A DNA stretch of 64,000 nt from Nocardioides sp. S-1144 (GTDB taxonomy: Bacteria; Actinomycetota; Actinomycetes; Propionibacteriales; Nocardioidaceae), in NCBI RefSeq assembly GCF_005954645.2, contig NZ_CP040695.2, forward strand, positions 3,100,001 to 3,164,000, given 5' to 3'. Positions 1 through 9,002 of the stretch are shown here, piece after piece (positions within the stretch are counted from its first letter, which is position 1; the number at the start of each line of letters is the position of its first letter). Made by a program: the position numbers and the translations under genes. The notes beneath the pieces were generated by a model, which did not search any database, had not been told where the DNA came from, and worked only from the letters and a program-made list of their open reading frames with translations.

Positions 1-560
1 CCGAGCAGCACGAGCACCGCCTCCGCGGCGAAGGGCCACGCGCTGCCGGCGGCGAACAGGGCCGCCCCGAGCGGCGGGCCGGCGAGCTGGTTGACGGTGA
101 TCAGGCCGGTCTGGATGCGGGAGTTGGCGACGGCGAGGTCGTCGCGGGCGACCAGCATCGGCACGAGCGTGCTCGCGGCGTTGTCGGCGAACATCTCGGC
201 GGTCCCGAGGGTGAACATCGCGACCAGCACCACCGCGATCGAGACGGCGTCGGTGAGGATGAACGTCGTCAGCACCACCAGCACCGCCACCCGGAGGGCG
301 TTGGTGACCAGCACGATCAGCCGCCGGTCGAGACGGTCGGTGATCGCGCCGGCGTGGAGCCCGAACACCAGCGGCGGCGCCCAGACCGCGAGCGCGGCGA
401 GGGCCACGAGGAACGGCTGGTCGGTCTGCGAGGCGACCAGGAGCGGGCCCGCGGCGAGGGCGATGCCGTCGCCGAGGTTCGTCGTCCACGACGACGCCAG
501 CACCCAGCGGAACCCGGCACCGAGCCGGGCGGGGACCACCAGCTCGACCAGGCTGCTCAC
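1..560 (-). CDS. MFS transporter, partial (N-terminal 186 residues)
   Basis: The gene runs off the left edge, so only the N-terminal part is present. The reading frame from a GTG at 560 gives a polytopic membrane protein. Its hydrophobic segments are separated by a short cytoplasmic loop with the Asp/Arg-rich MFS loop signature (AGAITDRLDRRL), followed by further membrane stretches with a conserved charged residue pair (MFADNAAS). This matches the DHA1/MdfA-like or 'MFS_3' effluxer class, but the substrate cannot be deduced. It lies 40 bp downstream of the small coiled-coil gene at 601-804 on the same strand and could be co-transcribed with it. The start is chosen because no ATG/GTG/TTG lies further upstream in frame before the preceding gene. 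Confidence 0.75.
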   Translation of the reverse strand, partial: MSSLVELVVPARLGAGFRWVLASSWTTNLGDGIALAAGPLLVASQTDQPFLVALAALAVWAPPLVFGLHAGAITDRLDRRLIVLVTNALRVAVLVVLTTFILTDAVSIAVVLVAMFTLGTAEMFADNAASTLVPMLVARDDLAVANSRIQTGLITVNQLAGPPLGAALFAAGSAWPFAAEAVLVLL

Positions 561-600
561 GTCGGGACGCAGTCGGTCGGGCGGCGAGGCAGGCGCCGCC

Positions 601-804
601 TCAGGCGGGCTGGAGCGTGGCGTCGTGCATCTGCGCGCCGAGCAGGTCGGCGGCCCGGGAGGCCACCAGCCGGTCGTTCTCCTCCGAGAGCCGCAGGACG
701 AGGGACTCCAGCTCGGCCACCCGCGCGCGGAGCCGGGCGTTGTCGGCAGCCAGGCGGGGGTCTCGCAGGTCGCTGTTCAGGTAGCCGATCAGCGCCTTGG
801 CCAT
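601..804 (-). CDS. Small coiled-coil protein, 67 aa, unknown function
   Basis: The 67-residue protein starts MAKALIGYLNSDLRDPRL and then forms a heptad-rich coiled coil (LRARVAELESLVLRLSEEN) over about residues 23-50. There is no signal peptide or membrane segment. It is preceded on its own strand by a purine-rich ribosome-binding region, and it lies between mutM and an MFS transporter. I do not recognise a named family. The composition suggests a small dimerising or scaffolding protein, but this is inference only. Confidence 0.6.
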   Translation of the reverse strand: MAKALIGYLNSDLRDPRLAADNARLRARVAELESLVLRLSEENDRLVASRAADLLGAQMHDATLQPA

Positions 805-878
805 GTCGAGCCTTCCGGTGGGTACGGGCGACCCGGGTTCTGGGCCGCTTACCAGAGTCCCACCGGAACCGGAAGGGG

Positions 879-1763
879 TCAATCTGGCGCGACCACCGGG
901 GTGGGCACCCGGCGTCGGCGCGGCACCGGCTGGCAGCGCGGGCAGAAGTACGACGACCGGTTCATGAACGCGATCCGCCGGATCGGCGTCCCGCAGCGGT
1001 CGCACGGCTCGTCCTGGCGCCCGTAGGCGTGCAGCGAGCGGTCGAAGTAGCCGGACTCGCCGTTGACGTTGACGTAGAGGGCGTCGAACGACGTCCCGCC
1101 CTGGCCGAGCGCCTCCTCCATCACCTCGCGGGCGTGGCCGAGCAGGGTGCGCGCCTGGGCGGCGGTGAGCCGGTCCCCGGGCCGTTCGCCGTGCAGGCGA
1201 GCGCGCCACAGCGCCTCGTCGGCGTAGATGTTGCCGACGCCGGAGACCAGTCCCTGGTCCAGCAGCAGCCGCTTGACCCCCGAGCTCCGGCGACGCACCC
1301 GGGCCACGAACAGGTCGTCGTCGAACTCCGGGTCGAGCGGGTCGCGGGCGATGTGGGCGATCTCGGCCGGCAGCTCCGCGCCGCCGGTGGAGACCGAGAG
1401 GCCGCCGAACATCCGCTGGTCGACGAAGTGCAGGTTGCGGTCCTCCGCGGCCCCGTCGAGGACCATCCGGACCCGCAGGTGCCGCTCGGGGACGGCGTCG
1501 TCGGGCTGGACGAGCAGCTGCCCGCTCATGCCGAGGTGGCCGAGCAGGGCGTCGCCGTTGTCGAGCGGGAGCCAGAGGTACTTGCCGCGGCGCCGGGCCG
1601 CGACGATGCGGCGCCCGGCGAGGGCGGCGGCGAATCCCTCGGGACCCCGCGGGTCACGGCGCACCGGACGAGGGTGGAGGACGTCGACCCGGGTGATCCG
1701 CGAGCCGGTCACGTGCCGCTCGAGGCCGGCACGGACCACCTCGACCTCGGGGAGCTCGGGCAC
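879..1763 (-). CDS. mutM: Formamidopyrimidine-DNA glycosylase (Fpg/MutM)
   Basis: This is a bifunctional DNA glycosylase/AP lyase that removes 8-oxoguanine and formamidopyrimidines. The 294-aa protein starts from GTG with [14 protein letters not shown], giving the catalytic Pro2 and Glu3 after Met removal. A conserved Lys in [11 protein letters not shown], the helix-two-turn-helix motif around [12 protein letters not shown], and a C-terminal zinc finger (CDRCG...YFCPRCQ, about residues 257-277) complete the Fpg fold. Length is normal for the family. It is the last gene of the recG-rsmD-coaD-DUF177-rpmF-rnc-mutM run, starting 9 bp after the rnc stop. Confidence 0.95.
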   Translation of the reverse strand: MPELPEVEVVRAGLERHVTGSRITRVDVLHPRPVRRDPRGPEGFAAALAGRRIVAARRRGKYLWLPLDNGDALLGHLGMSGQLLVQPDDAVPERHLRVRMVLDGAAEDRNLHFVDQRMFGGLSVSTGGAELPAEIAHIARDPLDPEFDDDLFVARVRRRSSGVKRLLLDQGLVSGVGNIYADEALWRARLHGERPGDRLTAAQARTLLGHAREVMEEALGQGGTSFDALYVNVNGESGYFDRSLHAYGRQDEPCDRCGTPIRRIAFMNRSSYFCPRCQPVPRRRRVPTPVVAPD

Positions 1764-1772
1764 CGTGTGCCC

Positions 1773-2489
1773 TCAGGCGATCTCGTCGGGCCGGGCCGCG
1801 TGGGCGGCCAGGATCTCGCCGTAGGCCGTCTCGGCGGAGGCCTGCTCGGCCTCCTTCTTCGAGTTGCCGGTGCCGTTGCCGTAGAGCCGCTCGGCGACCC
1901 GGACCTGGGCGTGGAACGTCTTGCGGTGGTCGGGACCCTCGTCGGTGATGACGTACTCCGGCACGCCGAGGCCGTGCTCGGCCGAGAGCTCCTGCAGCGA
2001 CGTCTTCCAGTCGAGGCCGGCGCCCATTGCCGAGGCCTCGTCGATGAGCGGGTCGAAGAGGCGGTGGATCACCACCGCGGCGACGTCGATGCCGCCGCTG
2101 AGGTGCACCGCACCGATCACCGCCTCGACGGTGTCGGACAGGATCGACGCCTTGAGGCGGCCACCCGTGGCCTCCTCGCCGCGTCCGAGCTTGACGTGGT
2201 CGCCGAGCCCGATCGTGACCGCGACGCCGGCCAGCGCGCGCGCGTTGACGACCGCGGCGCGCAGCTTGGCCAGCCGACCCTCCGACAGGTCGGGGTGCAT
2301 CGTGTACAGCGTCTCGGTGACCACCACGCCGAGCACCGAGTCACCGAGGAACTCCAGGCGCTCGTTGGTCGGCAGTCCACCGTTCTCGTACGCGAACGAG
2401 CGGTGCGTCAGGGCACGCTCGAGCAGCTCGGGGTCGAGTACCGGGTCCCCGAGTGCCGAGCGCAGCTCGCTGTAGTTGATGTCGGTGAC
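1773..2489 (-). CDS. rnc: Ribonuclease III (start codon not canonical)
   Basis: This is a double-strand-specific endoribonuclease that processes rRNA precursors and other duplex RNAs. The RNase III signature [13 protein letters not shown], the second acidic site ([12 protein letters not shown]) and a C-terminal dsRNA-binding domain (DWKTSLQEL... to [13 protein letters not shown]) are all present in about 238 residues. The expected N-terminus ([13 protein letters not shown]) is preceded by GTC at 2489-2487. No ATG or GTG lies between the end of rpmF and the catalytic core. The nearest usable codon is a TTG at 2621-2619, inside rpmF, which would add 44 atypical residues. I therefore end the gene at the GTC with low certainty about the start. 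It sits 13 bp downstream of rpmF, so translational coupling is possible. Confidence 0.88.
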   Translation of the reverse strand, partial: VTDINYSELRSALGDPVLDPELLERALTHRSFAYENGGLPTNERLEFLGDSVLGVVVTETLYTMHPDLSEGRLAKLRAAVVNARALAGVAVTIGLGDHVKLGRGEEATGGRLKASILSDTVEAVIGAVHLSGGIDVAAVVIHRLFDPLIDEASAMGAGLDWKTSLQELSAEHGLGVPEYVITDEGPDHRKTFHAQVRVAERLYGNGTGNSKKEAEQASAETAYGEILAAHAARPDEIA

Positions 2490-2502
2490 TGCCGACCGGG
2501 TC

Positions 2503-2688
2503 TCAGAGGACCTGGCGACGGTCGGCGCGGGCGCCGTACTGACCGCACTCGCCGCACGCGCGGTGCGGGAGGTGCTTCGCGGCGCACGCGGGGTTCGCGC
2601 AGGTGACGAGGGTCGGCGCAACGGCCTTCCACTGCGAGCGACGGTGCCGGGTGTTGCTCCGCGACATCTTCCGCTTCGGGACAGCCAT
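2503..2688 (-). CDS. rpmF: 50S ribosomal protein L32
   Basis: This is a large-subunit ribosomal protein of 61 aa. It starts [17 protein letters not shown], the standard L32 N-terminus, and carries two cysteine pairs (CANPAC and CGECG), so it is the zinc-binding form. It follows the DUF177 gene by 9 bp, an arrangement seen in most bacteria, and precedes rnc. The ATG has GGAG (2695-2698) a few bases upstream. Confidence 0.96.
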   Translation of the reverse strand: MAVPKRKMSRSNTRHRRSQWKAVAPTLVTCANPACAAKHLPHRACGECGQYGARADRRQVL

Positions 2689-2697
2689 GGTGATCTC

Positions 2698-3315
2698 CTA
2701 GTTGCTCGGGTCGTTCTGGGTGTTCTCGATCGTGGTGAGCGCCGCCCACCGTGGGTCGATCGGGGCCTCGTGCGTGTGATCCGGGTCTTCCTTGAGGTTG
2801 GCGCCGCACTCGGTGCACAACCCGGGGCAGTCGTCCTCACACAGCGGCTGGAACGGTAGTGCGAGCACCACCGCGTCCCTCAGCAGGGGTTCGAGGTCGA
2901 GCAGGTCGTCCTCCATCGTGCTGACACCGTCGTCCTCGTCGCCGTCGTCGGGACCGGCGTTGTCGGTCGGGCGGCCGCGGGAGTCCCGGGAGTCGCCGTA
3001 CACGAACAGCTCCTGGAACCTCACGTCGACCTGGTCGACGATCGGGTCCAGGCACCGCGCGCACTCGCCCTCGAGGTCGGCCGTGGCCGTTCCCGTGACC
3101 AGCACGCCCTCCATGACCGCCTCCAGCCGCAGGTCCAGCTGGACCGGCGCTCCTTCGGCGACACCGAGGACGTCGATGCCCAGATCTGCCGGTGCCGGCA
3201 CCGTCAGCGTCACCTCACGTTGGGACCCCGGGCGGCGGCCGAGCTCGCGGGTATCGAGCACGAGCGGCGCTCTCGGGTCCAGGCTGGTCAGGGGATCACT
3301 TCCGGGTCCGGGCAC
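2698..3315 (-). CDS. DUF177/YceD family protein
   Basis: The 205-aa protein of the YceD/DUF177 family is encoded directly upstream of rpmF in nearly all bacteria. In E. coli and plants the family affects 23S rRNA accumulation. Visible features are a GECARCLDP motif and a C-terminal cysteine cluster ([16 protein letters not shown]) typical of the family's metal-binding ends. A GTG at 3315 is used. It lies 46 bp after coaD and 9 bp before rpmF, consistent with one transcript. Molecular activity is unproven; a role in ribosome assembly is inferred from the family and linkage. Confidence 0.88.
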   Translation of the reverse strand: MPGPGSDPLTSLDPRAPLVLDTRELGRRPGSQREVTLTVPAPADLGIDVLGVAEGAPVQLDLRLEAVMEGVLVTGTATADLEGECARCLDPIVDQVDVRFQELFVYGDSRDSRGRPTDNAGPDDGDEDDGVSTMEDDLLDLEPLLRDAVVLALPFQPLCEDDCPGLCTECGANLKEDPDHTHEAPIDPRWAALTTIENTQNDPSN

Positions 3316-3361
3316 AAACAGATCAGCGAGAAGACTACTGGCGTTGTTCCCGAGGACGAAA

Positions 3362-3850
3362 TCACGTCGTCCCCCCGGCGGCCAGGCGCGCCGTCAGCGC
3401 CGCGAGCACGAAGTCGGGCACGAACGCCGAGACGTCGCCGCCGAACGCCGCGACCTCCTTGACCAGGCTCGAGGAGACGAACGACTGACGGGTGCTGGTG
3501 GGCAGGAAGACCGTCTCGACGCCGGTGAGCGCGGAGTTCATCTGCGCCATCGGCATCTCGTAGTCGAAGTCGCTGGAGGCGCGCAGGCCCTTCACGATCG
3601 CCGGGGCGTCGTGGGCCAGGCAGAAGTCGGTGACCAGGCCGGTGAAGCCCTCCACCCGCACGTTGGCGAACGGCTCGACGGCGCGGCGCAGCATCTCGGT
3701 GCGCTCCTCGGGGCCGAAGAGCCGGCTCTTGGACGGGTTGACCCCGATCGCGACGATCACCTCGTCGAACAGCGACGCGGCCCGCCCGATGATGTCGAGG
3801 TGCCCGTGGGTGACGGGGTCGAAGGAGCCGGGGCAGACGGCCCTGCTCAT
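3362..3850 (-). CDS. coaD: Phosphopantetheine adenylyltransferase
   Basis: It catalyses the fourth step of coenzyme A synthesis, converting 4'-phosphopantetheine and ATP to dephospho-CoA. The 162-aa protein begins MSRAVCPGSFDPVTHGHLDI, with the nucleotidyltransferase GSFDPxTxGH signature. The C-terminal STRQSFVSSSLVKEVA matches the conserved second ATP-binding motif (S-S-T/S-x-V-R/K). Length is standard. It lies 31 bp downstream of rsmD, a very common gene pair. Confidence 0.97.
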   Translation of the reverse strand: MSRAVCPGSFDPVTHGHLDIIGRAASLFDEVIVAIGVNPSKSRLFGPEERTEMLRRAVEPFANVRVEGFTGLVTDFCLAHDAPAIVKGLRASSDFDYEMPMAQMNSALTGVETVFLPTSTRQSFVSSSLVKEVAAFGGDVSAFVPDFVLAALTARLAAGGTT

Positions 3851-3881
3851 CGGGTCCGCCCACGGGCGGCGCGGGGGGTGC

Positions 3882-4445
3882 TCACGGTGCGTGACCGTAC
3901 CAAAGCACCGTCTCGCCGTACCGCTTGCTGCGGTCGCCGAGGATCGGCCGGGCCCCGGTCGGCCACGTCGGCTCCGGGCTGCGCCGGGACCGCTCGACGA
4001 CCACGAGGGCGTCCGGCGCGAGCCACTCGGTGAGCAGGTCGAGGTCCTCGGCCAGGTCGGTCTCGGTGAGCGGGTACGGCGGGTCGCTGTAGACGACGTC
4101 GTAGCGCTGCTGCGGCACGCGGGCCAGGCACGGCTGGACCCGCGTCGCGTGCACCTCGGCGTCGGCGAACCCGAGGGTGCGGGCGTTCTGCTCGATGAGG
4201 GAGGCGGTGGCCCGGTCGGACTCCACGAGCGTGACGCCGGCGGCGCCGCGCGACCACGCCTCGAGGCCGACGGCCCCGCTGCCGGCGTACAGGTCGAGGA
4301 AGCGGAGCCCGTGCAGCGAGCCGGCCCACGACTCGACCGCGCTGAACAGCGCCTCCCGCACCCGGTCGGTGGTGGGACGGGTGTGCTCGCCCGGCGGGGT
4401 CTGGAGCCGGCGCCCCTTCGCGGTGCCGGCGATGATGCGGGTCAT
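3882..4445 (-). CDS. rsmD: 16S rRNA (guanine(966)-N(2))-methyltransferase RsmD
   Basis: This SAM-dependent N2-methylation enzyme acts on G966 of 16S rRNA. The 187-aa product starts MTRIIAGTAKGRRLQTP, the family N-terminus. It contains the SAM-binding motif (FLDLYAGSGAVGLEAWSRG) and the DPPY catalytic tetrapeptide (YSDPPYPLTE), diagnostic for amino-methyltransferases. It begins 124 bp after the recG stop and is followed by coaD. Confidence 0.95.
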   Translation of the reverse strand: MTRIIAGTAKGRRLQTPPGEHTRPTTDRVREALFSAVESWAGSLHGLRFLDLYAGSGAVGLEAWSRGAAGVTLVESDRATASLIEQNARTLGFADAEVHATRVQPCLARVPQQRYDVVYSDPPYPLTETDLAEDLDLLTEWLAPDALVVVERSRRSPEPTWPTGARPILGDRSKRYGETVLWYGHAP

Positions 4446-4569
4446 GCGGTGGGCCTCCGGTGGCTCGGGGACGTCGGGCGGGTGGTGCGGCCTCGCGGGG
4501 ACGACGGTGCCGGCAGCGGTGGGAGTCCCCGGTGGACCGTCGACCCGTGCACCCGCCCCACCCGCCCCG

Positions 4570-6798
4570 TCAGGACTTCTCGATGAAGTCGGCGTTGGCG
4601 CTCGCCTCGAGGTCGGCGACGGCGTCGGCGAGCAGCGGGGTGCCGCCCAGCGACTCGTCGGTCTCGAGCAGCGCCTCGGCGGCCTCGCGGGCCTCGACGA
4701 TGGTCTGCTCGTCGCGCAGGACGCGCAGGTTCTGCAGCGTCGAGCGCCAGCCCGACTGCGAGCGCCCGAGGACGTCGCCCTCACGGCGCTGCTCGAGGTC
4801 GACCCGGCTGAGCTCGAAGCCGTCGGTGGTGCCGGCAACGGCGTCGAGCCGGTCGCGCGCCGGGGAGAGCGGCTCGGTGTGCGAGACCAGCAGGCACAGC
4901 CCCGGCAGGCCACCCCGGCCGACCCGTCCCCGGAGCTGGTGGAGCTGGGAGACGCCGAACCGGTCGGCGTCGAGGATCACCATCGCGGTGGCGTTGTGGA
5001 CGTCGACGCCGACCTCGATGACGGTGGTGGAGACCAGCACGTCGATCTCGCCGGCGGCGAAGGCGCGCATGGTCGCGTCCTTGGCGTCGGGCGCCATCCG
5101 GCCGTGCAGGACCGCGAGCCGCAGCCCCTCCAGCGGGCCCTCGGCGAGCTCGGTGACGACCTCCTCGACCGCCGCGAGCGGCGGCCGGTCGACCCGGGAC
5201 CCGACCGGCTCGCCGTCCTCGTCGACCTCGGGGACGTCGACCTCGCCCTGCTCGAGCTCGTCGCCGGCGATGCGGGGACACACGACGTAGGCCTGGTGCC
5301 CCTTGTCGACCTCCTCGCGGACCCGCTCCCAGACCCGGCCGGCCCACCCGGGGTGCTCGACGAGGTCGACGACGTTGGACTGGATGGGCGCCCGGCCGGC
5401 CGGGAGCTCGCGCAGCACCGAGGTCTCGAGGTCGCCGAAGACGGTCATCGCGACCGTGCGCGGGATGGGGGTCGCGGTCATCACCAGCACGTGGGGCGGC
5501 GAGCCGGCCTTGTCGGTGAGCGCGGCCCGCTGCTCGACGCCGAAGCGGTGCTGCTCGTCGACCACGACGAGGCCGAGGTCGGCGAACTGGACCCGCTCCT
5601 CGAGCAGCGCGTGCGTGCCGACGACGATGCCGGCCTCGCCGCTGCCCAGCCGCGACATCGGGCCGGTGCGCTGGGCCTTGCTCATCGACCCGGTGAGCAG
5701 CTCGACGGACGTGCCGCCGAAGACCCCTCCCCCGGCCAGGTCGCCGAGCAGCGCGGTGATCGAGCGGTGGTGCTGCTGGGCGAGCACCTCGGTGGGCGCC
5801 AGCAGCGCCGCCTGGCCGCCGGAGTCGACCACGCGCAGCATCGCCCGCAGGGCCACGAGGGTCTTGCCGGAGCCGACCTCGCCCTGGAGCAGCCGGTTCA
5901 TCGGGTACGGGTTGGCCAGGTCGGCCTCGACCTGCTCCCCGATCTCGCGCTGGCCGCCGGTCAGCTCGAAGGGCAGCGAGGCGTCGAACGCCGTCAGCAG
6001 GGCGCCGTCGCCGCCGTCGCGCGCCTGGGCGCCGAGCGCCCGCACCGCCCGCCGCCGCCGGGCGAGCACCAGCTGGGTGACCAGCGCCTCCTCGAAGCGG
6101 TAGTGGCGCTGGGCCTGCTCGACCTGGTCGAGGCGCTCGGGGACGTGGACCCACTCGAGCGCGGTGGCGGCGTCGACCACGTCGTACTGCTCACGCACGG
6201 TGTCGGGGACGACGTCGGGCAGCGTGTCGACGACGGAGCGCGCGAAGGTGACGACGCGGGCGACGTCCCACGACTCGAGGCCCTTGGTGAGCGGGTAGAT
6301 CGGGTAGAGGTCGGCGATCGCCTCGACCGTCGCGATGTCGCCGTCCTCACTGCCGCCCTGGGCGCCGAAGAGCACCATCTGCGGGTGGGCCAGCTGCCAC
6401 TGGTTGTTGAAGAGCTTGGCCTGGCCGATGAACAGGCCGGGCTGTCCGGGCGCGAGCTTGGTGGCGCGCCACTGCGCGGACTGGTGGCTCCGGGCGAAGA
6501 AGGTGATCTGCAGCCGTGGTCCGTCGGTGCGCAGCGAGGTCTCGACGCGGTGCATGACCTTGCCCGTGCGCCGGTCGGTGTGGCTCTTGACCTGGCTGCT
6601 GACGACCTCGCCCACGACGCTCAGCATCTGACCGGGCTGGAGGTCGTCGAGCTTGGTCAGCGTGCCGGTCTGGACGTACCTGCGGGGGAAGTGGTGCAGC
6701 AGGTCGCCGACGGTGCGCATCCCGAGCCCGTCGGTGAACTTCTTGGCCTTCCTCGACTCGCCGAGCACCGCCGCGACGGGTGAGTCGAGGGTGATCAC
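4570..6798 (-). CDS. recG: ATP-dependent DNA helicase RecG
   Basis: This branch-migration helicase reverses stalled forks and processes Holliday junctions. The 742-aa protein has an N-terminal wedge/OB domain and the superfamily 2 motifs: Walker A GEVGSGKT, DEQH box (VVDEQHRFG), TATPIPRT, and the C-terminal STTVIEVGVDV and QLRGRVGRG motifs. A GTG at 6798 is used. It starts 15 bp after the stop of the DAK2 gene, so both are probably on one mRNA, a neighbour pair conserved in many Gram-positives. Confidence 0.96.
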   Translation of the reverse strand: MITLDSPVAAVLGESRKAKKFTDGLGMRTVGDLLHHFPRRYVQTGTLTKLDDLQPGQMLSVVGEVVSSQVKSHTDRRTGKVMHRVETSLRTDGPRLQITFFARSHQSAQWRATKLAPGQPGLFIGQAKLFNNQWQLAHPQMVLFGAQGGSEDGDIATVEAIADLYPIYPLTKGLESWDVARVVTFARSVVDTLPDVVPDTVREQYDVVDAATALEWVHVPERLDQVEQAQRHYRFEEALVTQLVLARRRRAVRALGAQARDGGDGALLTAFDASLPFELTGGQREIGEQVEADLANPYPMNRLLQGEVGSGKTLVALRAMLRVVDSGGQAALLAPTEVLAQQHHRSITALLGDLAGGGVFGGTSVELLTGSMSKAQRTGPMSRLGSGEAGIVVGTHALLEERVQFADLGLVVVDEQHRFGVEQRAALTDKAGSPPHVLVMTATPIPRTVAMTVFGDLETSVLRELPAGRAPIQSNVVDLVEHPGWAGRVWERVREEVDKGHQAYVVCPRIAGDELEQGEVDVPEVDEDGEPVGSRVDRPPLAAVEEVVTELAEGPLEGLRLAVLHGRMAPDAKDATMRAFAAGEIDVLVSTTVIEVGVDVHNATAMVILDADRFGVSQLHQLRGRVGRGGLPGLCLLVSHTEPLSPARDRLDAVAGTTDGFELSRVDLEQRREGDVLGRSQSGWRSTLQNLRVLRDEQTIVEAREAAEALLETDESLGGTPLLADAVADLEASANADFIEKS

Positions 6799-6813
6799 GC
6801 CCTCAACCCTGCC

Positions 6814-8565
6814 TCACTCCACCGACAGCAGCAGCGGGTACCGGTCCTGGCCGCCGTCGTAGACGACGACCTCGACCGTGGGGTGGTGCTCCTCGGTCCA
6901 GGCCGCGGCGCGGTCGGCGAGGTCGCGGGCCCCCTCGCCGGCGACGATCGTGACGAGCTCGCCACCGCCGGCGACGAGCCGCTGGAGCACGGTGGTGGCG
7001 ACGTCGTGCTGGTCGGCGCCGATGACGGCGAAGTCGCCCTCGATGACGCCGAGGACGTCGCCGGGCTCGCACCAGCCGGCCATCGTCAGGGCGTTCCTGG
7101 CCGCCACGGTGACCGCGCCGTGGCGGGCGTGCCGGGCGGTCGCGGTCATCTCCAGGACGTCGAGGTCGAAGCTGCGGCCGGGCTCGTGCACGGCGAGGGC
7201 GGCCAGCCCCTGCACCTGCGCCTGCGTCGGGATGACGACGACGCGCAGGCCGAGGTCGGTCTCGGCGGTGCCGGCCGCGATCCGGGCCGCGCGCACGGAG
7301 TCGGGGTCGTTGGGCAGCACCACGACCTCGCGCGCCCCCGAGGCGACGATCGCGTCGAGGAGCTCGCCGGTCGAGGGACGCCGGCCGGGCCCCCCGGCGA
7401 CGACCACCGCGCCGGCGTCCTCGAAGAGCCGGGTCAGCCCGGCGCCGGCCGAGACCACGACGACACGACGGCCCGACGGTCCTGCCTGGCCTGCCTGGCC
7501 CGCCTGGCCCGCCTGGCCCGGCTGGCCCGGCTGGCCCGGCTGGCCGGGCTCGGCGGCGCGGCGGGCGGCGAGCTGCTCGGCGAAGTGGGTGACCCGCACG
7601 CGGTGCGGGCGGCCGGCCTCGATGCCGGCCTCGATCGCGGCGCCCACGTCGTCGACGTGCACGTGGACGTTCCAGAGCCCCTCGCCCCCCACGACGACCA
7701 GCGAGTCGCCGAGCGCCGCCAGCCGGACCCGGAGCCGGTCGACGTGGTCGTCGTCGGCGTCGAGGAGGTACATCACCTCGTACGACGGGCCGTCGGGCGC
7801 GAGGTCGTGCGGCTCGAGGGAGTCCGGCGACGCGGTGCCGGACGCCGTGCCGGACGCGGTGCCGGACGCTCTTGCTGGCGTGGTGACCGGCCGCCGCGGG
7901 CTGGTCACCGGGCTCGGACGGCGTCCGGTGAGCACGGTCTCGGCCGCGTCGAGGATGACGCTGAGGCCGCGCCCGCCGGCGTCCACGACGCCCGCGTGGC
8001 GCAGCGCCTCGAGCTGCTCGGGCGTGCGGGCCAGCGCCTCGCGGGCGGCGGCGGCGGCGCTGGTGAAGACGTCGCGGGCCCGGACGTCGTCGTGCCGGGC
8101 ACGGTCCCGGGCGGCGTCGGAGGCCGCGCGGGCCACGGTGAGCATGGTGCCCTCGACGGGCTGGCCCACGGCGCGGTAGCTGGCCTCGGTCGCCTCGTGC
8201 AGGGCCTCCGACATCACCTGCGCGTTGCGCTCCTCGGGGGTCGAGCGGGCGATGCGGCGCGCGATCGCGCCGAGCATCTCGCTGAGGATCACCCCGGAGT
8301 TGCCGCGGGCGCCGAGCAGCGCTCCCCGGGCGAACGCGGCCAGGGCGCGCTCGCGGTCGGCGCCCTGCTCGGCGGCGGTGCGCACGGCCTCGCGGGCCGC
8401 GGAGACGGTGAGGTACATGTTGGTGCCGGTGTCGCCGTCGGGCACGGGGTAGACGTTGAGGGTGTCGATCTCCTCGCGCGCCTCGGCAAGGGCGTCGGTG
8501 GCGATGTCGACGAAGCGCAGCACGACCGCCAGCTCGATGCGGTCGCTCGCCGGTGACTGCTCCAT
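6814..8565 (-). CDS. DAK2 domain fusion protein (FakA/YloV-like kinase)
   Basis: The protein has an N-terminal DAK2 (dihydroxyacetone kinase L-like) nucleotide-binding domain and a C-terminal FakA-type domain. In Firmicutes FakA phosphorylates fatty acids delivered by FakB. The 583-aa product starts at ATG 8565 (MEQSPASDRIELAVVLR) and has the metal/ATP motif NVYPVPDGDTGTNM near residue 37 and GARGNSGVILSEMLG near residue 85. Two low-complexity linkers interrupt it: repeats of GTAS around 7845-7872 and seven GQP/GQA triplets around 7480-7545. It precedes recG. Use of a FakB partner is inferred; none is in this window. Confidence 0.85.
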   Translation of the reverse strand: MEQSPASDRIELAVVLRFVDIATDALAEAREEIDTLNVYPVPDGDTGTNMYLTVSAAREAVRTAAEQGADRERALAAFARGALLGARGNSGVILSEMLGAIARRIARSTPEERNAQVMSEALHEATEASYRAVGQPVEGTMLTVARAASDAARDRARHDDVRARDVFTSAAAAAREALARTPEQLEALRHAGVVDAGGRGLSVILDAAETVLTGRRPSPVTSPRRPVTTPARASGTASGTASGTASPDSLEPHDLAPDGPSYEVMYLLDADDDHVDRLRVRLAALGDSLVVVGGEGLWNVHVHVDDVGAAIEAGIEAGRPHRVRVTHFAEQLAARRAAEPGQPGQPGQPGQAGQAGQAGQAGPSGRRVVVVSAGAGLTRLFEDAGAVVVAGGPGRRPSTGELLDAIVASGAREVVVLPNDPDSVRAARIAAGTAETDLGLRVVVIPTQAQVQGLAALAVHEPGRSFDLDVLEMTATARHARHGAVTVAARNALTMAGWCEPGDVLGVIEGDFAVIGADQHDVATTVLQRLVAGGGELVTIVAGEGARDLADRAAAWTEEHHPTVEVVVYDGGQDRYPLLLSVE

Positions 8566-8640
8566 GATGGGCAGAGAGTAGTGCGCTCCCCCGCCCGCGT
8601 GGCGCCGGTCACGCGGGGTGGGCACCGCGGGTCCACAATT

Positions 8641-8668
8641 TTGGCACCGCCCGTCGGCGGGATACTCT
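8641..8668 (+). promoter_or_regulatory. Putative sigma-70-type promoter of rpmB
   Basis: TTGGCA at 8641-8646 and TACTCT at 8663-8668 are separated by 16 bp in an otherwise GC-rich divergent intergenic region (8566-8737). They point toward rpmB, whose start lies 70 bp downstream of the -10. This is a motif match by eye only. Confidence 0.45.
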
Positions 8669-8737
8669 TCTTCGGTTGCCCGCCCCGGTGGGCCCCCGAT
8701 CATCGATTCATCGATCCAACTTTCAGGAGTGTCCCCC

Positions 8738-8923
8738 GTGGCTGCCGTCTGCGACATCTGCGCCAAGCGCCCGAGCTTCGGCAACAACCGCCCTTGGTCG
8801 CGCAAGATCACCAAGCGCCGGTTCGACCCGAACATCCAGCGCGTCCGTGCCACCGTGAACGGCACCCCGAAGCGCCTCAACGTCTGCACCGGCTGCCTCA
8901 AGGCCGGCAAGGTCAGCCGCTGA
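8738..8923 (+). CDS. rpmB: 50S ribosomal protein L28
   Basis: This is a large-subunit ribosomal protein of 61 aa, translated from a GTG with an AGGAG sequence (8725-8729) ahead of it. The sequence begins MAAVCDICAKRPSFGN and ends with CTGCLKAGKVSR. The two CxxC pairs show it is the zinc-binding (C+) form, not the zinc-independent paralogue induced during zinc starvation in many actinobacteria. It is transcribed divergently from the DAK2-recG block and ends at a strong hairpin terminator. Confidence 0.95.
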   Translation: MAAVCDICAKRPSFGNNRPWSRKITKRRFDPNIQRVRATVNGTPKRLNVCTGCLKAGKVSR

Positions 8924-8938
8924 CCCCGCGCACCTCCA

Positions 8939-8971
8939 CGAAGGCCGTCACCCCACGGGTGGCGGCCTTCG
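8939..8971. terminator. Bidirectional hairpin terminator between rpmB and the RibD-like gene
   Basis: Arms CGAAGGCCG (8939-8947) and CGGCCTTCG (8963-8971) pair perfectly. An additional inner CACCC/GGGTG stem makes a long stem-loop between two convergent genes, so it can serve both strands. Confidence 0.75.
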
Positions 8972-9002
8972 TCGTCGTCCGGGCGCGACGACCGTCGTGG
9001 GG

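Noticed and set aside
5240..6783. Long + strand frame opposite recG
   Set aside because: Shadow of recG; the translation has no recognisable motif and recG has complete helicase motifs.
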